Source of the DNA: CAYUNE01 sp964446115
GTDB lineage: Bacteria > Desulfobacterota > Desulfobulbia > Desulfobulbales > Desulfobulbaceae
Assembly: GCA_964446115.1 (NCBI GenBank)
Contig: CAYUNE010000007.1
Span: forward strand, 34,453 to 98,452
Length of the DNA: 64,000 nucleotides
Direction: 5' to 3'
Position numbers and translations under genes: made by a program. The notes under the pieces were generated by a model, which saw only the letters and a list, made by a program, of their open reading frames with translations, searched no databases and was not told the DNA's origin. This document shows positions 55,609 to 64,000 of the stretch, one piece after another (position 1 is the stretch's first letter; the number at the start of each line of letters is the position of its first letter).

Positions 55609-58559
55609 TGAAGAAGATATTCACGGTTGCCGGCAAGGAACTGAAAGGATATTTCGGTTCCCCCATGGCAGCTATTTTCATTGGGGCTTTTCTTCTGTTT
55701 TCACTCTTTTTCTTTTTCTGGGTCGAACAGTTTTTCATCAGAAACAGCGCCGATATACGGCCGCTGTTTCGTTGGATGCCCATGCTGATGATTTTTCTCG
55801 TTGCCACCCTGACCATGCGTCAGTGGAGCGAGGAACAGAAAATGGGCACTCTGGAGGTGCTCCTTACCCTGCCGGTGCGCCTCTGGCAGCTGGTGCTGGG
55901 CAAGTTTCTGGCGGTGCTCTTTCTCGTTGCCCTGGCCCTGGCTCTCACCCTGGGGCTGCCGGTGACCATTTCCCTTTTCGGCAACCTGGACTGGGGACCG
56001 GTGATCGGCGGCTACCTTGGCACCCTTCTCATGGCGGCGGCCTATATCGCCATCGGCCTCTTTGTCTCCTCGCGTACTGATAATCAGATCGTCGCACTCA
56101 TCGTCACCGTACTCATCGGCGGGATTTTCTATCTCGTCGGCTCAAATACCATTGCCGGCCTTTTCAGCTCCGGTATCGGGGATCTCCTCCGGTCCCTGGG
56201 CACCGGCAGCCGCTTTGCCTCCATTGAGCGCGGGGTGATCGATCTCAGGGACGTGGTCTACTATGTGGCCGTTGCCGCCGTCTTTCTGGTGCTCAACATC
56301 ACGGCCCTGGATATGAAACGCTGGAGCCGGGGGGAACAGACACGTTCCTATCGCCGCGGCATGGTGCTCACCGTGCTTCTTGCCGTTGCCAACCTCGTGC
56401 TGCTCAATGTCTGGCTGAACCGGGCGCCGGTGACGCGGGTCGATCTGACCCAGAACAGGATCTATTCCATCTCCAACGCCACCCGCGACCTCATCGATAA
56501 CCTGCAGGAACCCCTGCTGCTGCGTGGATATTTCAGCGAGAAGAGCCACCCTCTGCTCATTCCTCTGGTGCCGGTGATCCGGGATCTGATGACCGAGTAC
56601 GGCATTGCCTCGGGGGGTAAGGTGGAGGTGGAATTCGTTGATCCGCGTTTTGACGAAAAGGCGGAAATCGAGGCCAATCAGCAGTTCAATATCCAGCCGA
56701 TCCCCTTTCAGGTGGCAGGCCGTTATGAGGCCGCGGTGGTCAACTCCTACTTCCATATCCTCGTCAAGTACGGCGACCAGTATGAGGTCCTGGATTTTCG
56801 CGATCTCATCGAAGTGGAGCCCCGGGCCGACGGGCCTCCGGACGTGCGTTTGCGCAACCTGGAATATGATCTCACCCGCACCATCAAAAAGGTGGTGTAT
56901 GGATTCATGAGTATCGGCAATATCTTTGAAAAAATCAAACAGGCCGAACTCACCGCCGTTATTACCCGCAACAAACTGCCCCAGGGGCTTGAGGAAATTC
57001 CGCAGAGATTGGAATCCGTGGTCAATGACCTGAAGAAAGAGTCCTTCGGCAAGCTGAGCTATCGGGTCATTGATCCGGACGACGGCGGGGTGGACCGGCA
57101 GCAGCTTGAAAGGGAATACGGTGTCAGGCCGCAGGTTGCCTCGCTGTTTTCCACGGACAGTTTCTACTTCTACCTCTTCCTCACCGTGGACGGCAAACGC
57201 CGTCCCGTCCACCTGGGCGGCACGCTCACCGAGGCAGCCATCCGGTCGGAGATCGAGGCGGCCCTGAAGCGCAACAGTGCCGGTTTTCTCAAGACCGTGG
57301 GGATCTGGAAGCCCACTCCGGAGATGCCGCCGCAGATGGCCATGATGCGTCAGGGGCCACCGGACTACTACAGAATGATCCAGGAAATCCTGCGCCGCGA
57401 CTACAACGTCCAGCCGGTTACCCTCACAGATGGTGAAATCAGCGGCAATATCGACGTGCTGCTGCTCATCGCCCCGCAGAATCTTGACGATATCGGCCGG
57501 CTCGCCGTGGATCAGTTTCTGATGCGCGGCGGCTCCCTTGTGGTGCTCGGCGGTCGTTACACCCTGGATATCTCCCCCTACAGCAGGTCCCTGCAGCTGA
57601 AAAAAGTCAGCGGCGGCGTGGAGGAGCTGCTGACCCATTGGGGCATAGAGGTGGAGCAGTCCCTGGTCATGGATGAGCGGAACGAACCTTTCCCGGTACC
57701 GGTCAAACGGGATCTGGGCGGAGTGATCATCCAGGAGATCAAGCGGATGGACTATCCCTACTTCGTCGATGTTCGCCCGGACGGCATGGACAGGGAAAAC
57801 CCGGTCACCGCCAGCCTGCCGGCCGTGACCATGAACTGGGTTTCGCCGGTGACCGTTGACCAGAACAAAAACAAGAACCGGAAGGTCAGTGAACTGTTGC
57901 GGTCCTCGAATCGTTCCTGGCTGAGTGACAACACCTCGGTGGAACCGGATTACCGACGCTATCCCGGCAGCGGTTTTGAAAGCGGCAAGGAGTTCAAACC
58001 GGCACTCCTGGCCGTTGTTGCCCAAGGGGTTTTTCCCAGCTATTTCAGTGACCGGCCCGATCCGCGGCGTGAAAAGGAACGCAGGGAAAGGGAAAAGGCC
58101 GAGGCTGAAAAGAAAAAGAAGGAAGATAAGGAGAGCCCGGCCGATGACAAGGCGGAGACCGCCGAGAAGAAGGTCGACAGGCTGCCGCCCGGGGACATCG
58201 TCAAGGAATCGGTGGATTCCGCCAAACTGGTGGTTGTCGGCAGCTCCGAGTTCATCAACGATACGGTCATGTCCCTCACCCGCGGCCTGGGTCAGGACCG
58301 TTTTCTCAATAACCTGGAGTTTGTCCAGAACCTGGTTGACTGGGCGGTGGAGGATGAGGATCTGCTGACCATCCGTTCGCGAGGTGGTCATGCACGGATT
58401 CTTGCCGCCATGTCCCGCAAGAGCCAACGTTTCTGGGAAATCATCAACTATGTGATCGCCCTCGGCGGTTTGCTCCTGATCGCCTTTTTCGGAGGACGCA
58501 TGGTGCGCAACGAAAAGCCCATGCAGCTCATCGCTCCGCGGACGGAGCAGAGCGCCTGA
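55608..58559 (+). CDS. Fused ABC-2 permease and GldG-like extracytoplasmic protein
   Basis: A 983-residue fusion. Residues 1-235 are an ABC-2 permease with six helices (GldF-like: RQWSEEQKMGTLEVLLTLPVRLWQLVLGKF). A further helix near 250-270 anchors a large extracytoplasmic GldG-like part (VDLTQNRIYSISNATRDLIDNLQEPLLLRGYFSEKSHPL to about 930), interrupted by a highly charged stretch (about 820-865, rich in Lys and Glu), and a final helix (YVIALGGLLLIAFFGG). In gliding bacteria GldF and GldG are separate; here they form one chain, as often in non-gliding Proteobacteria-like groups. Confidence 0.9.
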   Translation: MKKIFTVAGKELKGYFGSPMAAIFIGAFLLFSLFFFFWVEQFFIRNSADIRPLFRWMPMLMIFLVATLTMRQWSEEQKMGTLEVLLTLPVRLWQLVLGKFLAVLFLVALALALTLGLPVTISLFGNLDWGPVIGGYLGTLLMAAAYIAIGLFVSSRTDNQIVALIVTVLIGGIFYLVGSNTIAGLFSSGIGDLLRSLGTGSRFASIERGVIDLRDVVYYVAVAAVFLVLNITALDMKRWSRGEQTRSYRRGMVLTVLLAVANLVLLNVWLNRAPVTRVDLTQNRIYSISNATRDLIDNLQEPLLLRGYFSEKSHPLLIPLVPVIRDLMTEYGIASGGKVEVEFVDPRFDEKAEIEANQQFNIQPIPFQVAGRYEAAVVNSYFHILVKYGDQYEVLDFRDLIEVEPRADGPPDVRLRNLEYDLTRTIKKVVYGFMSIGNIFEKIKQAELTAVITRNKLPQGLEEIPQRLESVVNDLKKESFGKLSYRVIDPDDGGVDRQQLEREYGVRPQVASLFSTDSFYFYLFLTVDGKRRPVHLGGTLTEAAIRSEIEAALKRNSAGFLKTVGIWKPTPEMPPQMAMMRQGPPDYYRMIQEILRRDYNVQPVTLTDGEISGNIDVLLLIAPQNLDDIGRLAVDQFLMRGGSLVVLGGRYTLDISPYSRSLQLKKVSGGVEELLTHWGIEVEQSLVMDERNEPFPVPVKRDLGGVIIQEIKRMDYPYFVDVRPDGMDRENPVTASLPAVTMNWVSPVTVDQNKNKNRKVSELLRSSNRSWLSDNTSVEPDYRRYPGSGFESGKEFKPALLAVVAQGVFPSYFSDRPDPRREKERREREKAEAEKKKKEDKESPADDKAETAEKKVDRLPPGDIVKESVDSAKLVVVGSSEFINDTVMSLTRGLGQDRFLNNLEFVQNLVDWAVEDEDLLTIRSRGGHARILAAMSRKSQRFWEIINYVIALGGLLLIAFFGGRMVRNEKPMQLIAPRTEQSA

Positions 58560-58628
58560 GGAAAGAGGCGCAGCCCGTGATCAGGTAACGATGAACTTTT
58601 CAAGAAAATTCATGAGGAGTGTGAAGAT

Positions 58629-59615
58629 ATGAATCGGCGCAATATTCTCCTGGCCGGTTTGCTGGTTGTGCAGCTGGTGGTGACGGCGATTGTCTATAAA
58701 CCGGGGCAGCAGGACAGGGCCGCTGACAAAGAGGTGCATTTTTTTGACCTGGCAGCGGACCAGGTGGCCCGCATGGTCATCACCGACCGGGATGACAAAG
58801 TCCTGACCCTGCAGAAGAAGGGAGATTCCTGGGTGGTGAATCCGCCCGATGATTTTCCGGGTAATGCCAAGAGGATCGGGGAGCGCCTCAAACAGCTTCT
58901 TGCTGCCGGCTCCGATCGTCTGGTCAGTCGGACCCGTGCCGGACATGCGCGTTTGCGGGTGGGGGATGGCGCCTTTAACCGTCGCATCGAACTCATCGAC
59001 GGTGATGGGAAAAAACAAACTCTCTATCTGGGGAGCTCCCAGGGCAGAAACGGCATCCATGTCCGCCGGGGAGATGATGACGAGGTCTACTTTGTCCGCG
59101 GCATCTCGGTCTGGGATTTTTCCACCGGCGCTTCCCAGTGGTGGCGTAATCGCTATGTGGAGGTCAAGGCAGATGATCTGCAGGGAGTGAAAATCGTCAA
59201 CCAACACGGCACCCTTATTCTCAATCGCGGTGAAGACGATACCTGGAGTTTCGGAGATCCCGACTCCGGAAAGGCGGACCGGGACAAGGTCAAAAATCTC
59301 ATTGATCATGCCCGGACCATCACCGTTGCCGATTATCCCCCAAAGGACAAGCGGCCAACGGTGGAGGAGGCCCTGGTCACCCTGACCCTCACCACCAAAA
59401 ACGGCAAAGAGCTGGTCCTGAAAATGGGCAAGGAGGACGAAAAGGGCAGGTATCCCGTCCAGGGCGGCGGTAACCCGATCCCGGCCCTGATCAACAAGGT
59501 AAACGTCGAACCGCTCCTTACCGCCACTGCCCGGGAGCTTGCCGCCGGGGAAGCAGCCGATACCCATGGAGTGGAAGAGGAAGGGCGGGAGAGCGAAAAG
59601 CAGCCTGAAAAATAG
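58629..59615 (+). CDS. DUF4340 domain protein
   Basis: A 328-residue protein with one N-terminal helix (ILLAGLLVVQLVVTAIVY) and a soluble domain containing FFDLAADQVARMVITD and WVVNPPDDFPGNAKRIGERLKQL, typical of DUF4340, which regularly accompanies GldG-like genes. It completes the three-gene operon. The function is unknown; a structural role with the transporter on the outer face of the inner membrane is inferred. Confidence 0.88.
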   Translation: MNRRNILLAGLLVVQLVVTAIVYKPGQQDRAADKEVHFFDLAADQVARMVITDRDDKVLTLQKKGDSWVVNPPDDFPGNAKRIGERLKQLLAAGSDRLVSRTRAGHARLRVGDGAFNRRIELIDGDGKKQTLYLGSSQGRNGIHVRRGDDDEVYFVRGISVWDFSTGASQWWRNRYVEVKADDLQGVKIVNQHGTLILNRGEDDTWSFGDPDSGKADRDKVKNLIDHARTITVADYPPKDKRPTVEEALVTLTLTTKNGKELVLKMGKEDEKGRYPVQGGGNPIPALINKVNVEPLLTATARELAAGEAADTHGVEEEGRESEKQPEK

Positions 59616-59649
59616 GAGTCAGGAGTCTCCGAGGTGAAGACGACGGCAT

Positions 59650-60336
59650 CTAGATGACGGCGGGTTCGTACCCGCGGACTCCGCCGACACCTGAAAGGGG
59701 GCATTCTTTGCAAAGGGGACGCGATTTTTTGCAGTACTCCTTGCCCACTCTTACCAGCAGGGCATGATACTCGTTGAAGAGGGGGACATCGGCGTCGAGG
59801 TTGTCCATGAACATTTCCTGGATTTCGTTATAGCCGTAATCGCCGGTGATGAGGTCGTGCCGGTTCAGGATCCGGGCCGTATAGGCATCCACCACAAATA
59901 CCGGCCGCCGGGCCGCATAAAGTAAAATGGAATCCGCGGTCTCCGGGCCGATCCCCTTGACCGAGAGCAGTTTTTCCCGCAGGACAGCCGTGTTTTCATC
60001 CAGGAGTTGTTCCGGCATTCCCCCATACTCGTCTTTGATGAGGGCAAAGAGGTTGGCCAGCCTGGCGGCCTTGATGTTGTAATAACCGGCCGGCCGGATG
60101 TACTGGGCCAGGAGATCCCGCGGCAGGGCCGTTATCCGGTCAAAGTCAAGGGCGCCGACGCCCTTGAGATTGTCGATAGCCTTTTCCACATTCCGCCAAC
60201 TGGTGTTCTGGGTCAGCACCGCGCCCACCATGACCTCCCACGGCGTCTCTCCAGGCCACCAGTGCTGGGGTCCGAATCGGCTGTGAAGACGGTTGTAGAT
60301 ATCGTTCAGTCGGTCGGTTGTATATGTTCCGCTCAT
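59650..60336 (-). CDS. Endonuclease III-related HhH-GPD protein (COG2231/MagIII-like)
   Basis: About 228 residues. The helix-hairpin-helix is SVKGIGPETADSILLYA and the catalytic Asp lies in VFVVDAYTARIL. The lysine that gives Nth its lyase activity is replaced by Glu (GPETA), as in COG2231 and MagIII-type glycosylases, so a monofunctional alkyl-base glycosylase is more likely than EndoIII. Three C-terminal cysteines in YCKKSRPLCKECPL plus one earlier are too few to be sure of a 4Fe-4S cluster. Start at 60336 or 60342. Confidence 0.88.
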   Translation of the reverse strand: MSGTYTTDRLNDIYNRLHSRFGPQHWWPGETPWEVMVGAVLTQNTSWRNVEKAIDNLKGVGALDFDRITALPRDLLAQYIRPAGYYNIKAARLANLFALIKDEYGGMPEQLLDENTAVLREKLLSVKGIGPETADSILLYAARRPVFVVDAYTARILNRHDLITGDYGYNEIQEMFMDNLDADVPLFNEYHALLVRVGKEYCKKSRPLCKECPLSGVGGVRGYEPAVI

Positions 60337-60430
60337 AATCAATCCCCGGATCTGTTATAAATCCCCTGTAGTTATGCAGATCAGCCGTTTTTTCCTACCG
60401 CCCGGGACAAGCTAATTTGCCTCAGGCGCA

Positions 60431-60459
60431 TTGACTTCTCAATGAAACTACCTTAAATT
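60431..60459 (+). promoter_or_regulatory. Candidate promoter of the HesB-like selenoprotein gene
   Basis: TTGACT at 60431-60436 and TAAATT at 60454-60459 with 17-base spacing, about 79 bases before the ATG. Confidence 0.5.
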
Positions 60460-60537
60460 GGATATACAGCGTAATCAAATCAACAGGAAAAATATAGGTC
60501 TTTGCATCGTATATGTTTTAAGTAAACGGAGGAAATT

Positions 60538-60870
60538 ATGTTTCAAGTTACTGATGCGGCAATCGAAAATCTCAAATCATATCTGAGTCAGAACAATATT
60601 GACTCGGCTATTCGCATTGCCCTCATGCAGGGCGGCTGAGCCGGTCCCTCCCTGGGATTGGCTCTGGATGAGCCGAAAGATACGGACAAGATATTTGAAG
60701 ACAGCGCTCTCACCTTTCTGGTGGAAGAGAGTCTGCTGACAACCTGCGGCGGGATCAAGGTCGATTTTGTCGAGGCCGGTTATCGTTCCGGTTTCAACAT
60801 CTCCTCCACCAATCCCATTGGCGGTGGCGGCTGCAGTTCCGGTTCCTGCGGATCCGGCACCTGCGGATAA
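60538..60870 (+). CDS. HesB/IscA-like selenoprotein
   Basis: A 110-residue A-type carrier-like protein, visible in full only if the TGA at 60637-60639 is selenocysteine. From an ATG with GGAGG upstream it reads MFQVTDAAIENLKSYLSQ, then IRIALMQGG, U34, AGPSLGLALDE, then TTCGGIKV (Cys70) and a glycine-rich tail with Cys99, Cys104 and Cys109. IscA has cysteines at about 35, 99 and 101, so U34 falls on the first ligand. HesB-like selenoproteins are known from Desulfobacterota. It ends at a strong terminator. Possible roles are Fe-S or metal-sulfide binding, or redox. Confidence 0.9.
60658..60676 (+). promoter_or_regulatory. Candidate bacterial SECIS element (HesB-like gene)
   Basis: Nineteen bases after the UGA, UUGGCUC pairs with GAGCCGA (seven pairs, one U-G) around the loop UGGAU, which has the G residues needed in the apical loop. 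A competing 9-bp hairpin begins right after the UGA but its loop lacks G. Confidence 0.6.
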
Positions 60871-60892
60871 CCTATCCCACCGGCGATTTTTT

Positions 60893-60937
60893 CCGTCTCC
60901 GCTTTTCCGGCGGAGACGGCCCTCCCCTCTTTTTTCC
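60893..60937 (+). terminator. Rho-independent terminator of the HesB-like gene
   Basis: Perfect ten-base arms CCGTCTCCGC (60893-60902) and GCGGAGACGG (60910-60919) around TTTTCCG, followed after ten bases by a T-tract. Confidence 0.8.
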
Positions 60938-61088
60938 TACATCTTGCAAAAATCTTGCCAGATCCTTGACTGGCGCGTGAAAATCCTTACCTTGTAGATT
61001 GGATCGGTACGGATGAGCAGTCCGGTGCCGGGCCGTATCTCGTTATTTTCGATTCCATTGAAACTCCATATATGAAAAAGGAGGGCAT

Positions 61089-63686
61089 ATGCAACTTGAT
61101 AAATTTACCCTGAAGTCCCAGGAGGCAATCCAGGCTGCCCAGCAGAACGCCCAGAGCAGAAACAATCAGGAGATCCAGCCGGAACATCTGCTTAAGGCGA
61201 TCCTGGAACAGCCCGAAGGCGTTGTGGTACCGGTACTGCAGAAAATGGGGGTGGAGCCCGGTGTTATCCTCAGCGAGACCAACCAGCTCATTGACAAGCT
61301 CCCCCAGGTTTCCGGCGGCGGAGCCGGCCAGGTCTATGCCTCCTCAGGATTTCGCGGGATTCTTGATCAGGCCTATAAGGCCGCCACCGAAATGCAGGAT
61401 GAGTATGTCAGCCAGGAGCATCTTTTTCTGGCCATGCTGGCCGACTCTTCGCAGGCGGTCAAAGGTATGCTGAACCGTAACGGCGTCAGCAGGGAGAATT
61501 TTCTCCAGGCGCTGATGACGGTACGCGGCAACCAGCGGGTCACCGACCCATATCCCGAGGAAAAATATCAGGCCCTGGAAAAATATGCGCGCAATCTTAC
61601 GGATGTTGCCCGGCAGGGCAAGTTGGACCCGGTGATCGGCCGGGACGAGGAGATCCGGCGCATTGTCCAGGTTTTGTCACGGCGCACCAAGAACAACCCC
61701 GTCCTCATCGGTGAACCCGGTGTCGGCAAGACGGCCATTGTCGAAGGATTGGCCCAGCGCATCGTCAACGGCGACATTCCCTCCACCCTCAAGAACAAAC
61801 AGGTGATTTCCCTGGATCTCGGCGCCCTGGTTGCCGGAGCCAAGTATCGCGGCGAGTTCGAAGACCGGCTCAAGGCGGTGCTCAAGGAGGTGGAGAAGCG
61901 CGCCGGTGAGATTATCCTCTTCATTGATGAAATTCACACCCTGGTGGGCGCCGGTGCAGCCGAGGGTTCAATGGATGCCTCCAACATGCTCAAACCCGCT
62001 CTTGCCCGGGGCGAGCTGCACTGTGTAGGGGCAACCACCCTGGATGAATACCGGAAGTATATTGAAAAAGACGCCGCGCTGGAGCGCCGTTTCCAGCCGG
62101 TGATGGTCCTTGAGCCCTCGGAAGAGGACGCCATTTCCATTCTGCGGGGAATCAAGGAGAAGTATGAGGTTCATCACGGGGTGCGGATCCAGGATTCGGC
62201 AACGGTGGCGGCGGTTACCCTGTCCAGCCGCTATATCACCGATCGTTTTCTCCCGGATAAGGCCATCGACCTCATCGACGAGGCCGCCTCCAGTCTGCGC
62301 ATCGAAATCGATTCCATGCCGGCGGAGATCGACGAACTGGAACGGAAGAAAACCAGGCTGGAGATCGAGATGGAGGCCTTGAAAAAGGAGAAGGACGACG
62401 CCTCCCGGGAACGGCTGGAAAAGATCCGGCAGACCCTGGCGGATCTGGAGGACAAGCTCAACGGTCTCAAGGGACAGTGGACCCTGGAACGCGACATCAT
62501 ACAGAATATACGTAAAATTAAAGAGGAGATCGACGCGGCCCACATCGAGGAGCAGCAGGCGGAACGCCAGGGCGACTTCAGCAAGGTTGCCGAGATCCGC
62601 TACGGCAAGATCATTGAACTGGAGAAAAAACTGGAAGAGGAAAACTCCCGGCTTGCCGAAATCCAGCAGCGGGATCAGATGCTCAAGGAGGAGGTGACGG
62701 CCGAGGATGTGGCCTCGGTCATTGCCAAGTGGACCGGTATTCCGGTGGACAAACTGCTGGAAGGGGAAAAGCAGAAACTGGTGCATGCCGAGGAGATGCT
62801 GGCCAGGCGTGTCATTGGTCAGAAAGAGGCGATTCAGGCCGTTGCCAATGCGGTGCGCCGCGCCCGTGCCGGCCTCCAGGATCCCAACCGGCCGCTGGGC
62901 TCCTTCATCTTCCTGGGCCCCACCGGTGTCGGCAAGACCGAACTGGCCCGCAGCCTGGCCGAGTTCCTCTTTGATACCGAGCAGGCCATGATCCGCATCG
63001 ACATGTCCGAGTATATGGAAAAGCACTCGGTGGCCCGGCTCATCGGCGCTCCCCCCGGGTATGTGGGCTATGACGAGGGAGGTATGCTCACCGAGGCGGT
63101 GCGTCGGCGCCCCTATTCGGTGATCCTGCTCGATGAGATCGAAAAGGCCCATCCCGATGTTTTCAACGTGTTGCTCCAGGTGCTCGACGACGGCCGAATG
63201 ACTGACGGCAAGGGCAGGACCGTTGATTTCAAGAACGCCATCCTCATCATGACATCCAACCTGGGAAGCCAGCTGATTATGGAGATGGGGCAGAGCGATC
63301 CGGAGGAGATGCGCAAGCGCATCGACGAGCAGCTGCACCGCCGGTTCAAGCCGGAATTTTTGAACCGCATCGACGAAATCATCACCTTCCACGGGCTCAG
63401 CAAGGAGGATCTGCTGCAGATAGTCGATATCCAGATCGACCGCATGGCTCAACGTCTCAAGCAGCAGAAGTACAACGTCACCCTCACCGATGAGGCCAAG
63501 CAGTTTCTGGTGGAGATGGGTTACGATCCTGCCTTCGGCGCCCGGCCGCTGAAACGGGCGATCCAGCGCTATATCGAGGATCCGCTTGCCATGGAGATTC
63601 TCGAGGGCAATTTCCGGGAAGGAGATACCATAGCCATTGATCGCGGCATCAACGATCAGCTCGTCTTCCGCAAATCCCAGGCGTAA
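61089..63686 (+). CDS. clpB: ATP-dependent disaggregase ClpB
   Basis: An 865-residue protein of usual ClpB length. The N domain (1-145), NBD1 with GEPGVGKTAIVEGLAQRIV, the coiled middle domain (about 410-525, ERKKTRLEIEMEALKKEKDDAS) and NBD2 with GPTGVGKTELARSLAEFL and the sensor-2 GARPLKRAIQRYIEDPLA are in order. It rescues aggregated proteins with DnaK. AAGGAGG lies upstream. A TTGACT at 60966 may be a -35 box, but no heat-shock sigma-32 promoter was recognised. Confidence 0.97.
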   Translation: MQLDKFTLKSQEAIQAAQQNAQSRNNQEIQPEHLLKAILEQPEGVVVPVLQKMGVEPGVILSETNQLIDKLPQVSGGGAGQVYASSGFRGILDQAYKAATEMQDEYVSQEHLFLAMLADSSQAVKGMLNRNGVSRENFLQALMTVRGNQRVTDPYPEEKYQALEKYARNLTDVARQGKLDPVIGRDEEIRRIVQVLSRRTKNNPVLIGEPGVGKTAIVEGLAQRIVNGDIPSTLKNKQVISLDLGALVAGAKYRGEFEDRLKAVLKEVEKRAGEIILFIDEIHTLVGAGAAEGSMDASNMLKPALARGELHCVGATTLDEYRKYIEKDAALERRFQPVMVLEPSEEDAISILRGIKEKYEVHHGVRIQDSATVAAVTLSSRYITDRFLPDKAIDLIDEAASSLRIEIDSMPAEIDELERKKTRLEIEMEALKKEKDDASRERLEKIRQTLADLEDKLNGLKGQWTLERDIIQNIRKIKEEIDAAHIEEQQAERQGDFSKVAEIRYGKIIELEKKLEEENSRLAEIQQRDQMLKEEVTAEDVASVIAKWTGIPVDKLLEGEKQKLVHAEEMLARRVIGQKEAIQAVANAVRRARAGLQDPNRPLGSFIFLGPTGVGKTELARSLAEFLFDTEQAMIRIDMSEYMEKHSVARLIGAPPGYVGYDEGGMLTEAVRRRPYSVILLDEIEKAHPDVFNVLLQVLDDGRMTDGKGRTVDFKNAILIMTSNLGSQLIMEMGQSDPEEMRKRIDEQLHRRFKPEFLNRIDEIITFHGLSKEDLLQIVDIQIDRMAQRLKQQKYNVTLTDEAKQFLVEMGYDPAFGARPLKRAIQRYIEDPLAMEILEGNFREGDTIAIDRGINDQLVFRKSQA

Positions 63687-63717
63687 TCGCTCCTGTGCGG
63701 AAAGGAAACTGTACGTC

Positions 63718-63757
63718 ACCGGCTCCTTGGCATATAATGTCAGGGAGCCGGTTTTGT
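63718..63757 (+). terminator. Rho-independent terminator of clpB
   Basis: Nine-base arms ACCGGCTCC (63718-63726) and GGAGCCGGT (63744-63752) followed by a short T-tract. Confidence 0.8.
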
Positions 63758-63804
63758 TTGAGCGCCTTGGGGAATCAGCCGGCAAACAACCGGAAGCACC
63801 CGGA

Positions 63805-64000
63805 GGCACCGTATCTTCACTGAATCCGCGGCACCTGTGATCGTAATTGGATCACAGGCACCGCATCTTTACACGCTCTCTCCCGGCCGCATAGTGGGCT
63901 ATAGCGGCCGGGAGAGAGCGTGCAAATCTGCAGCACCTGTGACCAATTACAGTTTGGAAGCAAGATATACCGCGGGTTTACATATCCCGTGACCGGTTAC
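63805..64000. repeat. Interspersed repeat, copy 3 (long form)
   Basis: This copy unites what copies 1 and 2 show apart. It starts with GGCACCGTATC, contains a 9-base inverted repeat CCTGTGATC/GATCACAGG (63834-63842, 63850-63858), the perfect 16-base-armed hairpin (63875-63890 and 63904-63919), and the GTGACC 12-mers at 63940 and 63989 that match copy 2. It is cut by the window edge. Confidence 0.82.

Noticed and set aside
56142..58427. A 761-codon open frame antisense to the GldFG-like gene
   Set aside because: High-GC shadow of a conserved gene; low-complexity, histidine- and glycine-rich translation.
61000..61088. Sigma-32 heat-shock promoter before clpB
   Set aside because: No CTTGAAA with a CCCCAT-type -10 at the right spacing was found.
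61968..63809. A 613-codon open frame antisense to clpB
   Set aside because: Shadow of clpB, no domain.

Overview
The window looks like chromosomal DNA of a Gram-negative anaerobe of the Desulfobacterota, most likely Desulfobulbales or a near relative. This is an inference from content: outer-membrane and LPS genes, a multihaem c-type cytochrome, a CooC-type ATPase, a CbiA-type cobyrinate amidase, a TrpB2-type tryptophan synthase, Mn-dependent pyrophosphatase, and above all three genes with an in-frame UGA exactly where a redox-active cysteine is expected. No rRNA, tRNA, CRISPR array, intact IS element or prophage was seen.

Layout. 0.26-4.6 kb: a cyclic-nucleotide-binding/methyltransferase fusion, a hybrid histidine kinase and a small DUF2892 membrane protein. 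4.9-9.9 kb: a minus-strand unit with an ArsR-type repressor, an RND/MMPL exporter, a LolA-like periplasmic protein and an outer-membrane barrel, which reads as a complete envelope lipid or hydrophobe transport route. 10.2-15.6 kb: acetyl-CoA synthetase, two methyltransferases and an MlaA homologue. 15.9-22.9 kb: TrpB2, PBP4-type carboxypeptidase, a hidden UxxC thioredoxin-fold selenoprotein opposite the carboxypeptidase tail, UvrB, a DUF374 acyltransferase and CbiA. 22.9-26.9 kb: a nucleotide-sugar dehydrogenase, QueD, DUF1015 and a TrmN6-like methylase.

26.9-44.9 kb is a surface-polysaccharide locus of the ABC-transporter type: Wzm, Wzt with a C-terminal domain, a very large WbdD-like methyltransferase-kinase fused to a glycosyltransferase, five further GT2 enzymes, a HAD-type protein, UDP-xylose synthase and a WbaP/WcaJ-type initiating transferase. 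The order wzm-wzt-wbdD and the Wzt extension suggest that the glycan is capped at its non-reducing end and that the cap is read by Wzt during export.

44.9-52.9 kb: CooC-like ATPase, Bax inhibitor-1 family protein, an unknown anchored protein, Mn-pyrophosphatase, a selenocysteine-containing metallophosphatase-like/tetrahaem cytochrome c (normally split by its UGA), a receiver-GAF-nucleotide cyclase and a PilZ protein. 52.9-64 kb: succinate-semialdehyde dehydrogenase, a GldA/GldFG-like ABC operon with a DUF4340 protein, a COG2231 HhH glycosylase, a HesB/IscA-like selenoprotein and ClpB.

The main discoveries are the three selenoprotein genes (U43 of the cytochrome protein, U11 of the thioredoxin-fold protein, U34 of the HesB-like protein), each followed by a possible bacterial SECIS hairpin, best formed in the cytochrome gene. 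An interspersed non-coding repeat with a 16-bp hairpin stem occurs near 4.6 kb and 63.8 kb, and its 3' half also occurs near 38.5 kb.
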